From assembly GCA_963791805.1 (NCBI GenBank), contig CAWBTU010000004.1, positions 310,001 through 374,000 on the forward strand: a DNA stretch of 64,000 nt. The letters run 5' to 3'. This document shows positions 16,440-25,102 of the stretch, piece after piece; within the stretch, counting starts at the first letter, position 1; every line of letters starts with the position of its first letter. Source of the DNA: JACMJL01 sp963791805 (GTDB taxonomy: Bacteria; Bacillota; Clostridia; Clostridiales; Clostridiaceae). Below the pieces are notes generated by a model, which saw only the letters and a list, made by a program, of their open reading frames with translations, made no database searches and was not told where the DNA came from. The translations under genes were made by a program, and so were the position numbers.

Positions 16440-16479
16440 GTCCTCACATAATTAATAATAGTATTAATTATGTGAGGAC
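16440..16479 (+). promoter_or_regulatory. Perfect 17-bp hairpin that sequesters the ribosome-binding site
   Basis: GTCCTCACATAATTAAT (16440-16456) is perfectly complementary to 16463-16479, with a six-base loop. The right arm contains the only ribosome-binding site of the next gene (GAGGA, 16474-16478, seven bases before ATG at 16486). In the mRNA the site would be fully paired. It could be a translational switch or a DNA operator. Confidence 0.65.
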
Positions 16480-16485
16480 AACTTT

Positions 16486-17988
16486 ATGTATAAAGATAAT
16501 TTCTTAAAAAATTCATTTATTCTAACTTTATCTAATTCTACTATGGGAATATTAAGATTTATTTTTTCAATAATTCTTTCTAAAGATTTAGGTCCTGAAG
16601 GTATGGGGCTTTATACGCTGATAATGCCCATTTATGATTTGTTTTGCTGCTTAGTATGTGGCGGATTAATAACTGCCCTGTCAAAGGAAGGTGCTATATA
16701 TTATGCAAAAAAAGATTTCACTAATTTAAATAATACTGTACGTTCAAGTATGAACTTTGATCTGATTTGGTCAGTTCTAGTGTCTGTAATTGTTTTTGCA
16801 CTGGCCCCATTTATTAGTACATATATAATAAAGGATTCTCGGGCATTACACTCCATACAAGTTCTATGTCCGGCTTTAGTTTTCATTGCACTTTCCTCTA
16901 TTATTAAGGGTTACTTTTATGGTATTTCTCAGGTAACTGTTCCAGCCATAATAGATATTGTAGAAAAAGCAATAAGAATTATTGTAATAATTGGGATAGT
17001 AGGCTTAAATACTACTAATAACATAACTAATACAGTTACTTTAGTTTATATTACACTAGCTGTTGGTGAGTTTGTAAGCTTTATTTTATTGTACATTTTT
17101 TATAAGCTATATAATAAAGATTACAATAATACCTCCCATGAATATGAAAGGAAATCTCAATTACTATTCAATGTGCTAATCGTTTCAATTCCACTTTGTA
17201 TTAATGGATTTTTAGCTACTGCACTTTCAGCTGTTTCCACCCTTATAATCCCTATTAGGTTAGTTGTTGCAGGTTTTTCCCATAGCGAAGCTCTCTCAAT
17301 GATAGGCAAATTTAGCGGAATGGCTTTAACTATAACGCTTTTTCCTATTATAGTTATTTCTTCAATGTCTATTGTTCTAGTTCCTGACATTTCACAAAGC
17401 TTAAGTAAAAAAGACTATTTTTCTCTACAAAATAGAATTGAGAGTGTTATACGCTTTTCTGTGTTAATTGGCATTTCTACACTAATCGTTTGCTTATGTG
17501 TTCCAAATTCACTTGGGCGGTTGTTCTATCATAGAAATGACCTGGGTTCGTATATTAAATTTTCTGCTTTATCAACACCTTTTATATTTGCTTCAGTAAC
17601 AACCTTCAGTTTATTGAGTGGTTTAGGAAAGCAGAAAGCTATACTTATTATTTCTATAATAACCTCCTTAGAAGAGCTTATTTTACTATACATATTAACT
17701 GCCATGCCCCTAATAAATATTTACAGCTATGGTATTAGTCTTACATTAACTTGTTTAACTTGCTTAACCTTAAATATTATTGTTATTAGAAAATGCTGTT
17801 ATTTTAAATTGATTACCTCCAAATTCACTATTGATATACTAATAAGTATACTAACCTATTTGCTTCTGCTAGTATTTAATAGTTTTTACCCTTCAACAAA
17901 CTACCAGTCTAAAACAATCTTAATTCTAATACTTGGTTTTACATTATTATTTTCAGGAACATACTTCTTTAATAAAAAAACTAGCTAG
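16486..17988 (+). CDS. SpoVB/MurJ-type polysaccharide flippase
   Basis: A 500-residue integral membrane protein with about 14 membrane segments, of the MOP flippase superfamily (stage V sporulation protein B group). The N-terminus FLKNSFILTLSNSTMGILRFIFSIILSKDLGPEGMGLY and LITALSKEGA are typical. Such proteins move lipid-linked cell-wall or polysaccharide precursors across the membrane; SpoVB homologues are required for spore cortex. Which cargo applies is inference. Its ribosome-binding site lies inside a strong hairpin. It ends in a palindrome shared with the convergent flippase gene. Confidence 0.85.
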   Translation: MYKDNFLKNSFILTLSNSTMGILRFIFSIILSKDLGPEGMGLYTLIMPIYDLFCCLVCGGLITALSKEGAIYYAKKDFTNLNNTVRSSMNFDLIWSVLVSVIVFALAPFISTYIIKDSRALHSIQVLCPALVFIALSSIIKGYFYGISQVTVPAIIDIVEKAIRIIVIIGIVGLNTTNNITNTVTLVYITLAVGEFVSFILLYIFYKLYNKDYNNTSHEYERKSQLLFNVLIVSIPLCINGFLATALSAVSTLIIPIRLVVAGFSHSEALSMIGKFSGMALTITLFPIIVISSMSIVLVPDISQSLSKKDYFSLQNRIESVIRFSVLIGISTLIVCLCVPNSLGRLFYHRNDLGSYIKFSALSTPFIFASVTTFSLLSGLGKQKAILIISIITSLEELILLYILTAMPLINIYSYGISLTLTCLTCLTLNIIVIRKCCYFKLITSKFTIDILISILTYLLLLVFNSFYPSTNYQSKTILILILGFTLLFSGTYFFNKKTS

Positions 17989-18008
17989 AATTATCTTATT
18001 CTAGCTAG
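17974..18008 (-). terminator. Terminator at the convergence of the two flippase genes
   Basis: CTAGCTAGAAT (17981-17991) pairs perfectly with 17998-18008. On the minus strand it is followed by seven T. It contains the stop codons of both convergent genes, so the terminator overlaps coding sequence. Confidence 0.85.
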
Positions 18009-19610
18009 CATCCTTTTTGGCAAAAGCCTAGTTACTTTATTGGGAATTGAGTTTAAGTCTTGCTTCTTTATACCACCTATTAATATCAGCCCAAAAGTAT
18101 ATATGTACATTCCAATAATTACAGCCATAAATGTTGAAACTGCATTAGAAATAAGATAATGACTTGTTAAATCAGATAATCCCATATATAAATATGTATA
18201 AGCAAAATATACTATTAATCCCATAATAGCAGCTGAAGCAACTGGCTTTATTGCATGAGATAAGAGACTTATCTTAACTTTTAAAGTTTTACGTATCATT
18301 ATATGATTTAATATTAAGGGTATTGAGAATCCAATTATACTACCATATACTGCACCACTTATATTAATACTTGGCCTTACAATTAAGAAATAATTTGCTG
18401 TAATTTTTGCTACTATACCGATAGCAGCATAAATAGTAGCTGTATACAGTTTACCAATACCTTGGAGTATAGAGGTTTGAATTTGAACAACTGCCATTAA
18501 AACAATAACAACAGCTCCAATTTTCATTAAATGTGCCCCTTGTTGGTTATGAGGAAATATTAGTTTGAACACTGGATCACTTAAGACTGCAAGTCCAACT
18601 GCTGAAGGAACAGCAATTAAAAAACATAATCTTAAGGAATAATCTATTTTATTTTTAACTGCCTCTTTATTGTTTAATATAGCAACACTAGCAATAGCTG
18701 GCAAAATAGCTACAGATAAAGCAGTAATAATAGCGATTGGAACATTTATTAGCTGCTGGTACTTACTTAAATTTCCATATAATGCGTTAGAACTTATATC
18801 ATTATACTTTCCACTAGCAATAAGTCTAATACTAGTATTCACAGCATCCACAAGATTACCAAGATAAGTCATGCTCACACATAGTGTTATAGGAACTCCA
18901 TAGTTAATTATTTTTCTTAACAGTTGTTTATTAGAATATCGTTCTACTTCAATGTATTTATCTGCCTTGAGCACCTTAAACTTGTTATGTCTTTTGTAAT
19001 AAATAACTATATATCCAGCTGAAATAATTGCAGCCAAAGTAGTACCCAAAGTTCCTCCTGCCAGCGCTGCAGCTAGCCCATACTTCATAAATAATGCAGC
19101 AAATACTAATGTAAATATAGTATTTACAACCTGTTCTATAATCTGTGCAATAGCTGTGGGGGTCATATTTCCTCTCCCTTGAAAATAACCTCTGTAAGCA
19201 GCAGAAATTGAGGTAAACAATATTGCTGGCGCCAATGTTAAAACTCCAATATACACCTTTCTTGCATGCATATTTACAGTTACAGGATATGCAATTAAGA
19301 GCATTATTATGGTCATTACTAAACCTAACCCGAAAATCAATAGTCTAGCTAACTTAAAACTTCTAACCGCGTCCTTATAATTTTTAACAGCGGTAAGTTC
19401 TGAAATCAATTTTGAAATGGCTATAGGAATACCTGTATTTGTAATAACATAAATAAAAACGTAAATTTGATATGCCTTACTATAATATCCATAGCCTGAA
19501 CCACCAATTATGTCAATTAAAAATGGGAGATATAAAAGGGACAGGACCTTTACAATAATACCAGCTGCTGATAGTATTGCGAATCCCTTATTTGTAGATT
19601 GTTTTTCCAT
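17991..19610 (-). CDS. MurJ/YtgP-type lipid flippase
   Basis: A 539-residue membrane protein with about 14 segments, a second member of the MOP flippase family. KGFAILSAAGIIVKVLSLLYLPFL, GGSGYGYYSKAYQIY, NTGIPIAISKLISELTA and AYRGYFQGRGNMTPTA are characteristic of the YtgP/SpoVB group that flips lipid II or a related undecaprenyl-linked precursor. ATG at 19610 follows CGAGGCG. It is 15 bp downstream of the RluA gene, and the run rluA-like to flippase is probably one transcript. It is related to but clearly distinct from the neighbouring convergent flippase. Confidence 0.87.
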   Translation of the reverse strand: MEKQSTNKGFAILSAAGIIVKVLSLLYLPFLIDIIGGSGYGYYSKAYQIYVFIYVITNTGIPIAISKLISELTAVKNYKDAVRSFKLARLLIFGLGLVMTIIMLLIAYPVTVNMHARKVYIGVLTLAPAILFTSISAAYRGYFQGRGNMTPTAIAQIIEQVVNTIFTLVFAALFMKYGLAAALAGGTLGTTLAAIISAGYIVIYYKRHNKFKVLKADKYIEVERYSNKQLLRKIINYGVPITLCVSMTYLGNLVDAVNTSIRLIASGKYNDISSNALYGNLSKYQQLINVPIAIITALSVAILPAIASVAILNNKEAVKNKIDYSLRLCFLIAVPSAVGLAVLSDPVFKLIFPHNQQGAHLMKIGAVVIVLMAVVQIQTSILQGIGKLYTATIYAAIGIVAKITANYFLIVRPSINISGAVYGSIIGFSIPLILNHIMIRKTLKVKISLLSHAIKPVASAAIMGLIVYFAYTYLYMGLSDLTSHYLISNAVSTFMAVIIGMYIYTFGLILIGGIKKQDLNSIPNKVTRLLPKRMLARIR

Positions 19611-19625
19611 AAAAATCGCCTCGAA

Positions 19626-20585
19626 TTACAAAATAAATTTAAATACGTCACCTTTGATTTTCTTTAAAACTGGAGGTAAACTTTCCGCTAAAGTCTTGTT
19701 TTCAAGGTAACTTAAATTTTCAGGGCAATCTCTAAAAACAACCTTGTATGCATATAAGAATTGAAAACTTAACCCATATTTATTTTCAAAAAAACTATTT
19801 GTTTTTTTATCTCCGTATTTATCATCGCCAATTATAGGATTACCTAAAAAGCTAAGATGAGCTCGAAGCTGATGACTTCTTCCTGTTAATAGAGTTAATT
19901 CCACTAATGAAAAAGTACCACAGGACTCAATAGTTTTTACTTCCATAGCAATTTTCTTTGTTCCAGGTTTTGGCTCATTAAATATCTTAGATAAATTATT
20001 ATCTTGATCTTTTGAAATATATGCTTCATATTTTCCATCTTTTATTTTTCCTTTTACTAAGGACATGTAATATTTTTCTATTTTTCTCTCTCTGATCATT
20101 TCATTTAATAATTTGAGAGAATCATAGTTCTTTCCGAAAATAACTATACCTGATGTATTTCTATCTAACCTATTACATGGTGCAGGGGTAAAGGTTACTT
20201 CATTTTCAGGTGTATAATCACCCTTGTCATATAGATATGATAAAACATAATCTGTTAAAGTTGCTTCAGAGTCCTTTGTATCAGAATGAGTAAGAACTCC
20301 TGGCCACTTTTCTACTAGTAGCATATTTTGATCTTCATAAGTAACCTTTAGATTATTGTCAATTCTTTTAAACTTCTCTTTTTTAACGTCAGATACCATA
20401 TCCCTTATTTCAAGTAAATCTCCATCAAGGAGCACATATTTCTCTTTTACTTTCTTTCCATTAACCTTAACATCGCCTTTTCTAAGGCTTTTATAAATAG
20501 CACTTAAAGGTACATCCTTAAGCCACTTTCTCATGAATTTATCTGTTCTTTGACCTGCCTCATTTGGGCCGATTTCAACCTTCAC
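19626..20585 (-). CDS. RluA family pseudouridine synthase
   Basis: Converts specific uridines in rRNA or tRNA to pseudouridine. The 319-residue protein has an N-terminal S4 RNA-binding domain (about residues 13-75) and a catalytic domain whose active-site Asp lies in PCNRLDRNTSGIVIFGK. LTGRSHQLRAHLSFLGNPIIGDDKYG is the other family hallmark. It is most like RluC/RluD types, but the target position cannot be read from the sequence. GTG at 20585 lies seven bases after AGGAG. The M20 amidohydrolase gene is 23 bp upstream on the same strand. Confidence 0.93.
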   Translation of the reverse strand: MKVEIGPNEAGQRTDKFMRKWLKDVPLSAIYKSLRKGDVKVNGKKVKEKYVLLDGDLLEIRDMVSDVKKEKFKRIDNNLKVTYEDQNMLLVEKWPGVLTHSDTKDSEATLTDYVLSYLYDKGDYTPENEVTFTPAPCNRLDRNTSGIVIFGKNYDSLKLLNEMIRERKIEKYYMSLVKGKIKDGKYEAYISKDQDNNLSKIFNEPKPGTKKIAMEVKTIESCGTFSLVELTLLTGRSHQLRAHLSFLGNPIIGDDKYGDKKTNSFFENKYGLSFQFLYAYKVVFRDCPENLSYLENKTLAESLPPVLKKIKGDVFKFIL

Positions 20586-20608
20586 TAAATCACTCCTAAA
20601 TTAGTATA

Positions 20609-21781
20609 TTATATTCTCTTAAGTAACTCTATTGCCATTTCGCATTGTAAGGCCACTCCAATAGCTAAGCAATCCTCATCAATATCGAAATAACTTCCAT
20701 GTGCTGGGTGAGTTATTCCTTTTTCCTCATTTCTACATCCTAAAAAGTAAAAAACAGAAGGCCTTTCCATTGAAAAATAGGCAAAGCTTTCCACTCCCAT
20801 ACTTGGTTTTTCTAATAATATAATTTTATCTTCTCCAATAAGTCTTTTTGAACTCTCACAAAAAATGTCCACTAAATTATTATCATTGTATAGACATGGG
20901 TAGCTTTCTTCAATATCAACTTCACAGGTTCCTCCCATAGAAGTAGTTATTCCAACCGCTATCTCTTTCAATCGCTTTTTTGCTAATTCTCTATGCTCTA
21001 TTTTCATAGTTCTAATAACACCAGAGATTGTTACTTCTTCTGGGATAATATTTTGAGCTGTACCGCCATGAATAGCTCCAACAGTTAAAACTGTAGAATC
21101 TGTTGGTGGAATTTCACGGCTTACAATAGTTTGAAGTGCTAATATTACTTGAGCACTTATTACCACTGGATCAGTTGCGTCCTCTGGATGAGCACCATGT
21201 CCACCCTTACCTTTAATTTTTATTGTAAACGGATTTGATGCTGCATGAGCTGCGCCTCTCTTTATTCCAACAAAACCAGTTTCTATTTTTTCATCTACAT
21301 GAAGTCCAATCACTGCATCTACCTTTGGGTTTTCAAGAATACCTTCTTTGATCATAACCCTTGCTCCGCCTGTAGTTTCTTCTGCAGGTTCGAAAATCAA
21401 CTTTATGTTACCATTAATTTCTTCTTTCATACTATTAAGAAGTTTAGCTACTCCCATCAAAATAGCTGTATGTGCATCATGTCCACAAGCATGCATCTTT
21501 CCAGCATTTTTAGATTTATATGAGCAATCATTCCATTCTTGCAAAGGAAGAGCATCCATATCACCTCTTATAGCGACAGTTTTTTCTCCCTTACCTCTTA
21601 TAATAGCACAAATACCTGTACTTGCAGTTCCAAAAAATTCAATTTTCTCATTTGTTAATAATTCCTTAACTTTTTGAGAAGTTCTAACTTCCTCATAACC
21701 GAGTTCTGGATGAGCATGGAAATCTCTCCTCCACTGAATAACTTCCTCAGTAATTTCCTTTGCTTGCTTCAAAAAATCCAT
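20609..21781 (-). CDS. M20 family amidohydrolase (N-acyl-amino-acid/hippurate hydrolase type)
   Basis: A 390-residue zinc or manganese dependent amidohydrolase of the M20D group. The N-terminus WRRDFHAHPELGYEE, the metal-binding MHACGHDAHTAILMG, the catalytic EPAEETTGGA and the late His in HPAHGSYFD are all intact. Related enzymes release amino acids from N-acyl or aryl-acyl conjugates, or deacetylate diaminopimelate. Substrate cannot be fixed here. ATG at 21781 follows AGGAGGGG, 14 bp after the FtsA-like gene, so it belongs to the same minus-strand unit. Confidence 0.92.
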   Translation of the reverse strand: MDFLKQAKEITEEVIQWRRDFHAHPELGYEEVRTSQKVKELLTNEKIEFFGTASTGICAIIRGKGEKTVAIRGDMDALPLQEWNDCSYKSKNAGKMHACGHDAHTAILMGVAKLLNSMKEEINGNIKLIFEPAEETTGGARVMIKEGILENPKVDAVIGLHVDEKIETGFVGIKRGAAHAASNPFTIKIKGKGGHGAHPEDATDPVVISAQVILALQTIVSREIPPTDSTVLTVGAIHGGTAQNIIPEEVTISGVIRTMKIEHRELAKKRLKEIAVGITTSMGGTCEVDIEESYPCLYNDNNLVDIFCESSKRLIGEDKIILLEKPSMGVESFAYFSMERPSVFYFLGCRNEEKGITHPAHGSYFDIDEDCLAIGVALQCEMAIELLKRI

Positions 21782-21795
21782 CTCTACCCCTCCTA

Positions 21796-23820
21796 TTATT
21801 TATCCCAACGAACAATTATCATATCTCCTCTGTTCAATACATCATGAAAACCTGCTTTTTCACCGTTCAGACGTAGCACTAAAACTCCCTTAACAGTTGA
21901 TAAATCAAAATCTATATAATCAAATATATCTATAAAAATATACCTATCTTTACCTTTTAGTTCAATTTTTTTATCATTTACAAAAACAAAATATCTATTT
22001 TCAAGTTCTAGCTCTGCTGTTTCTATTTCTACTTTTTCTAAATTATCTTCTTCACTTATTTTCACTTCCTCAATTTGAGGCGAAAGGCATGTTATTCTAT
22101 CTAATTCGTCAATTATGTATTCATCACTGATTTCAATATCATCTTTAAAATATTTGTTTTCACCATTATAATGATTAAAATAATTCTTAAAATCCCCAAA
22201 AGTTTTTGGTAAAACTATTCTAACATCATCACCTTCACAAATATCAGCATCAACCGTAACCCGTTCTCCATTCAATAAAAAAACTGGTTCTAGATTGATT
22301 AGTTCATCATTAATATAGAACCCAGTTGGATTAAAATCTGGAACAAAGTTGATTAACTTTGGTGCCGCACTTTCCCCATCTCTTGCGTACTCAACTTCTA
22401 TTCTATCTCCCTCTTTGATTTCAGTATCAATATTTGCTAATTTATTATTTACCATAATAAGTGCATCCTTTGATAAAGTTCCAAAAGCAAGTCTTGTACT
22501 TCCATTTATGTTAAATCTAATATTTTTACCATTTCTACCTATTAAAACCTTGGGATTAACTCCTGCTTGAAGCATTACATCCATAACTGTATGTTTATGC
22601 GAATTAAAAAGACTTATTACATTTCCATTAAAAAGAATATCAATAAAATCATTACCTAATCTTTTAATAGAAACTAAAGCTATTCCAAGTACTGTTACTC
22701 CAACACTGCCAAGCTCATTATCAAGGCATTCGCAATCTATTACATCTGCTCTATCTTTAATTGCTATTCTTTGAGGAGGCAGGTTTAATTTTTCAGTTAA
22801 ATAATCTTTTATAAGAGGTGTATGCGCTCCACCGCCTACTAGGAATACCGCGTTTGGCGATTTTCCACCGTTTAAGTACATAATTTTCTGAGCAATACCT
22901 TCAGATATTTTATCAACTACAGGTGAAATTAGTTTAAGTATATCTTCAGAATTTACTTCGTTTTCAAAGCCAAGTACATCTTTAAAGATTATAGTCTTTT
23001 TATCACTACATTCTCTTTTAATTATTTCAGCTGTATTGAAGTCAACAAGATAAGCTTGAGTAATAGCTTCTGTTACTTCATCTCCTGCAAGAGGTACCAT
23101 TCCAAAAGCACTTATACTATCTTTACTTGAAATGGCTATATCTGAAGTACCTGCTCCAATATCAACTAGCACTAAGTTTAATAACCTTAAATTTTTAGGA
23201 ATGGCTGCTTCCATTGCAGCTATTGGTTCAAGGGTTAAACTAATTACATTTAGCCCCACCTTATCCATAACTGCATATAAGCTATCCACAACACCTTTAG
23301 GTAGGAAAGTTGCAATAACTTCAGCAGAGATAGTTTCACCTTTATGTGAAAGTAGATTAGATATTACAAAGTTATTTAAAAAATAGCTTTTAACGCTATA
23401 TCCAACACAATAAAGCCTTCCTTCAGTTTGCTTATGAACTCTCTCTTCAGCACTTTTTACTGCTGTTAACTCTAGACTTCTGATAGTCTCCTGATCTATT
23501 TCTTTCTCGCTGTCAACATTAATGTCAGCTTGAACAGTAACAGTTCTTAAAAATCTTCCTGCTGCTGCAATAGCAACATTTTGTAGTTTAAAGTTTAATT
23601 TTTCTTCTAACTGTGTCTTAACGTAGGCTACAGCATTAGCCACAAGTGAAATATCATGGATCTGTCCATCAATCATTGCTCTTTCTTGATGTTCAATATA
23701 ACTTTCGGCAAGAACAATAAATTTCTTCTCTCTCACAATTCCAACAGTACCAATTACTGATCGAGTACCAATATCTAACGAGAAAATTGTATCTTTCGGA
23801 TTAAAAATAGCATTATCCAT
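21796..23820 (-). CDS. Long FtsA-like actin-fold protein
   Basis: A 674-residue protein whose first ~390 residues form an FtsA/PilM-type actin fold: phosphate-1 FSLDIGTRSVIGTVGI, connect segment, phosphate-2 LVLVDIGAGTSDIAI and adenosine motif VFLVGGGAHTPLI. Canonical FtsA is ~420 residues and ends in an amphipathic membrane helix; this one adds ~280 residues of mixed strand-rich sequence including ubiquitin- or MoaD-like small domains (KDALIMVNNKLANIDTEIKEGDRIEVEYA). This long type recurs in clostridia beside the canonical FtsA and its role is not settled. ATG at 23820 follows AGAGG. Confidence 0.82.
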   Translation of the reverse strand: MDNAIFNPKDTIFSLDIGTRSVIGTVGIVREKKFIVLAESYIEHQERAMIDGQIHDISLVANAVAYVKTQLEEKLNFKLQNVAIAAAGRFLRTVTVQADINVDSEKEIDQETIRSLELTAVKSAEERVHKQTEGRLYCVGYSVKSYFLNNFVISNLLSHKGETISAEVIATFLPKGVVDSLYAVMDKVGLNVISLTLEPIAAMEAAIPKNLRLLNLVLVDIGAGTSDIAISSKDSISAFGMVPLAGDEVTEAITQAYLVDFNTAEIIKRECSDKKTIIFKDVLGFENEVNSEDILKLISPVVDKISEGIAQKIMYLNGGKSPNAVFLVGGGAHTPLIKDYLTEKLNLPPQRIAIKDRADVIDCECLDNELGSVGVTVLGIALVSIKRLGNDFIDILFNGNVISLFNSHKHTVMDVMLQAGVNPKVLIGRNGKNIRFNINGSTRLAFGTLSKDALIMVNNKLANIDTEIKEGDRIEVEYARDGESAAPKLINFVPDFNPTGFYINDELINLEPVFLLNGERVTVDADICEGDDVRIVLPKTFGDFKNYFNHYNGENKYFKDDIEISDEYIIDELDRITCLSPQIEEVKISEEDNLEKVEIETAELELENRYFVFVNDKKIELKGKDRYIFIDIFDYIDFDLSTVKGVLVLRLNGEKAGFHDVLNRGDMIIVRWDK

Positions 23821-23841
23821 AACTTACCTCTTTATCACCAT

Positions 23842-23873
23842 AATTTAAAAGCTCATATTAATAAATATGAGCT
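23842..23873 (-). terminator. Intrinsic terminator of the gene at 23914
   Basis: GCTCATATT (23851-23859) pairs with AATATGAGC (23864-23872), with a T-rich stretch following on the minus strand. It separates this gene from the FtsA-like gene. Confidence 0.65.
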
Positions 23874-23913
23874 TACTAAAATTATATATTATTCTTCACA
23901 AACATTCAACAAA

Positions 23914-24213
23914 CTAGTTAATCAACTTTAGTATACTTTCTTCTTCATGAACATATGGTAACTTTTTTGTAACTTCATATATAAATATTTGTTTTGAATT
24001 TCCATTTATCTCAAGCTTTTTATAATCAACTTCATTTGAGTATAAAAGTATACACCAAAAATCCACAAAATCATCTCTTGTCACTAAGGTAGTACTTTCA
24101 TTTTCTTTTACTATGAATCCACTTCTAAATTTTTGGATAATATCTAATTCATTAAATTTTTCTTCAGATAATATCCTGGAAACGTCTTCCCACATTTTCT
24201 TAAAGGATACCAA
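23914..24213 (-). CDS. Small protein of unknown function behind a repeated operator
   Basis: A 99-residue, probably cytoplasmic protein with no recognised family. It has no membrane segment or Cys cluster. Notable segments are MWEDVSRILSEEKFNELDIIQKF and LVTRDDFVDFWCILLYSNEVDY. The start chosen is TTG at 24213, nine bases after GGAGG; the frame is open further up to 24279, but that part overlaps the promoter. A strong promoter with two direct repeats lies upstream, so expression is probably repressor-controlled. Confidence 0.6.
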   Translation of the reverse strand: MVSFKKMWEDVSRILSEEKFNELDIIQKFRSGFIVKENESTTLVTRDDFVDFWCILLYSNEVDYKKLEINGNSKQIFIYEVTKKLPYVHEEESILKLIN

Positions 24214-24232
24214 TTGGTAACACCTCCACGTA

Positions 24233-24295
24233 TATAGTGTAGCACATATATTGTATATTATGCTTATAGTATAGCACATTAATCATATATGTCAA
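24233..24295 (-). promoter_or_regulatory. Promoter with two direct-repeat operators
   Basis: On the minus strand TTGACA (24287-24292) and TATACT (24265-24270) are 16 bp apart. A 15-bp word TATAGTRTAGCACAT (as read on the + strand) occurs at 24265-24279, over the -10, and again at 24233-24247, 32 bp downstream (three helical turns), with one mismatch. Confidence 0.55.
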
Positions 24296-24450
24296 TATTT
24301 TGTGCGTGTTGCACAGCAATCAGGTTTTATTGTCTGCTTTTTTTAATTAATTTATGAAAACGATTTCAGTTTTTTTACAACTTGATAATTATTATTCTTT
24401 TCGTGATTAATAAGTTTATAAAAATAATTTTAAATTCTAAAAAGATAATG

Positions 24451-24456
24451 TATAAT
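24451..24456 (+). promoter_or_regulatory. Probable -10 of the gene at 24540
   Basis: A perfect TATAAT in an AT-rich stretch 84 bp before the start codon. The -35 element is not clear. No other feature is seen in 24296-24539 apart from a weak hairpin near 24316-24345. Confidence 0.4.
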
Positions 24457-24539
24457 AGAAAAGGTAATCTTGATTATTATATTAATTTTAGTAATTACCA
24501 AAATACTATTAACTTCTTTAAGTTTAGGAGGAATAATTA

Positions 24540-25088
24540 ATGGGCATTGTAAATAGCATATTAGTAAATAAATGTGCTGTAACTTTTGATGCACAAATGA
24601 GATATCTCAGAGTAGCCTTATATAAAGATATTCTCAATGATTTAATTAGTAATGAATACCTTACATTAGATGAGGAACTAAAAAAAGTTTTAGCAATGCA
24701 ATCAGCTAGTTATCTACTTGGTGAGGATTTAGAACAAATATACAATAACTCAGATGATGAAAGAAAACAACAAATAGACAGTTTATCTTTAATCATAGAA
24801 AGTACTGCACAAAATAAAATGATGAACGATGAAATAACACGAGAAGTAGTTGTATACGCTAACGCATTACATATAGATTTAATGCTTATATCACATGGCG
24901 ATTCATATTTGCAATATCAAGAAAAACAAAGAAAAGAAGACATCATCTTAAAATACGGCTCAGATCTTGATACTAAAAAAGATATCATCCAATCAAACTA
25001 CTTTAATAAAGCATTTGATAAATATTATTTGATTACAAAAAACATACACAAAGAATTAACTATAGAAAATGCTATGCAACTAAATTAG
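24540..25088 (+). CDS. Protein of unknown function, alpha-helical
   Basis: A 182-residue protein that I do not recognise. It is predicted largely helical, acidic and soluble, with no signal peptide or membrane segment. Distinct segments are MRYLRVALYKDILNDLIS, LAMQSASYLLGEDLEQIY and YLQYQEKQRKEDIILKYG. ATG at 24540 follows AGGAGG closely. It is a monocistronic unit between a small repressed gene and a convergent helicase gene. Confidence 0.7.
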   Translation: MGIVNSILVNKCAVTFDAQMRYLRVALYKDILNDLISNEYLTLDEELKKVLAMQSASYLLGEDLEQIYNNSDDERKQQIDSLSLIIESTAQNKMMNDEITREVVVYANALHIDLMLISHGDSYLQYQEKQRKEDIILKYGSDLDTKKDIIQSNYFNKAFDKYYLITKNIHKELTIENAMQLN

Positions 25089-25102
25089 TTATGAGTATTT
25101 TT

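Noticed and set aside
21245..21677. Two overlapping + strand open frames opposite the M20 amidohydrolase
   Set aside because: Shadows of the conserved minus-strand gene, whose active-site motifs are intact.
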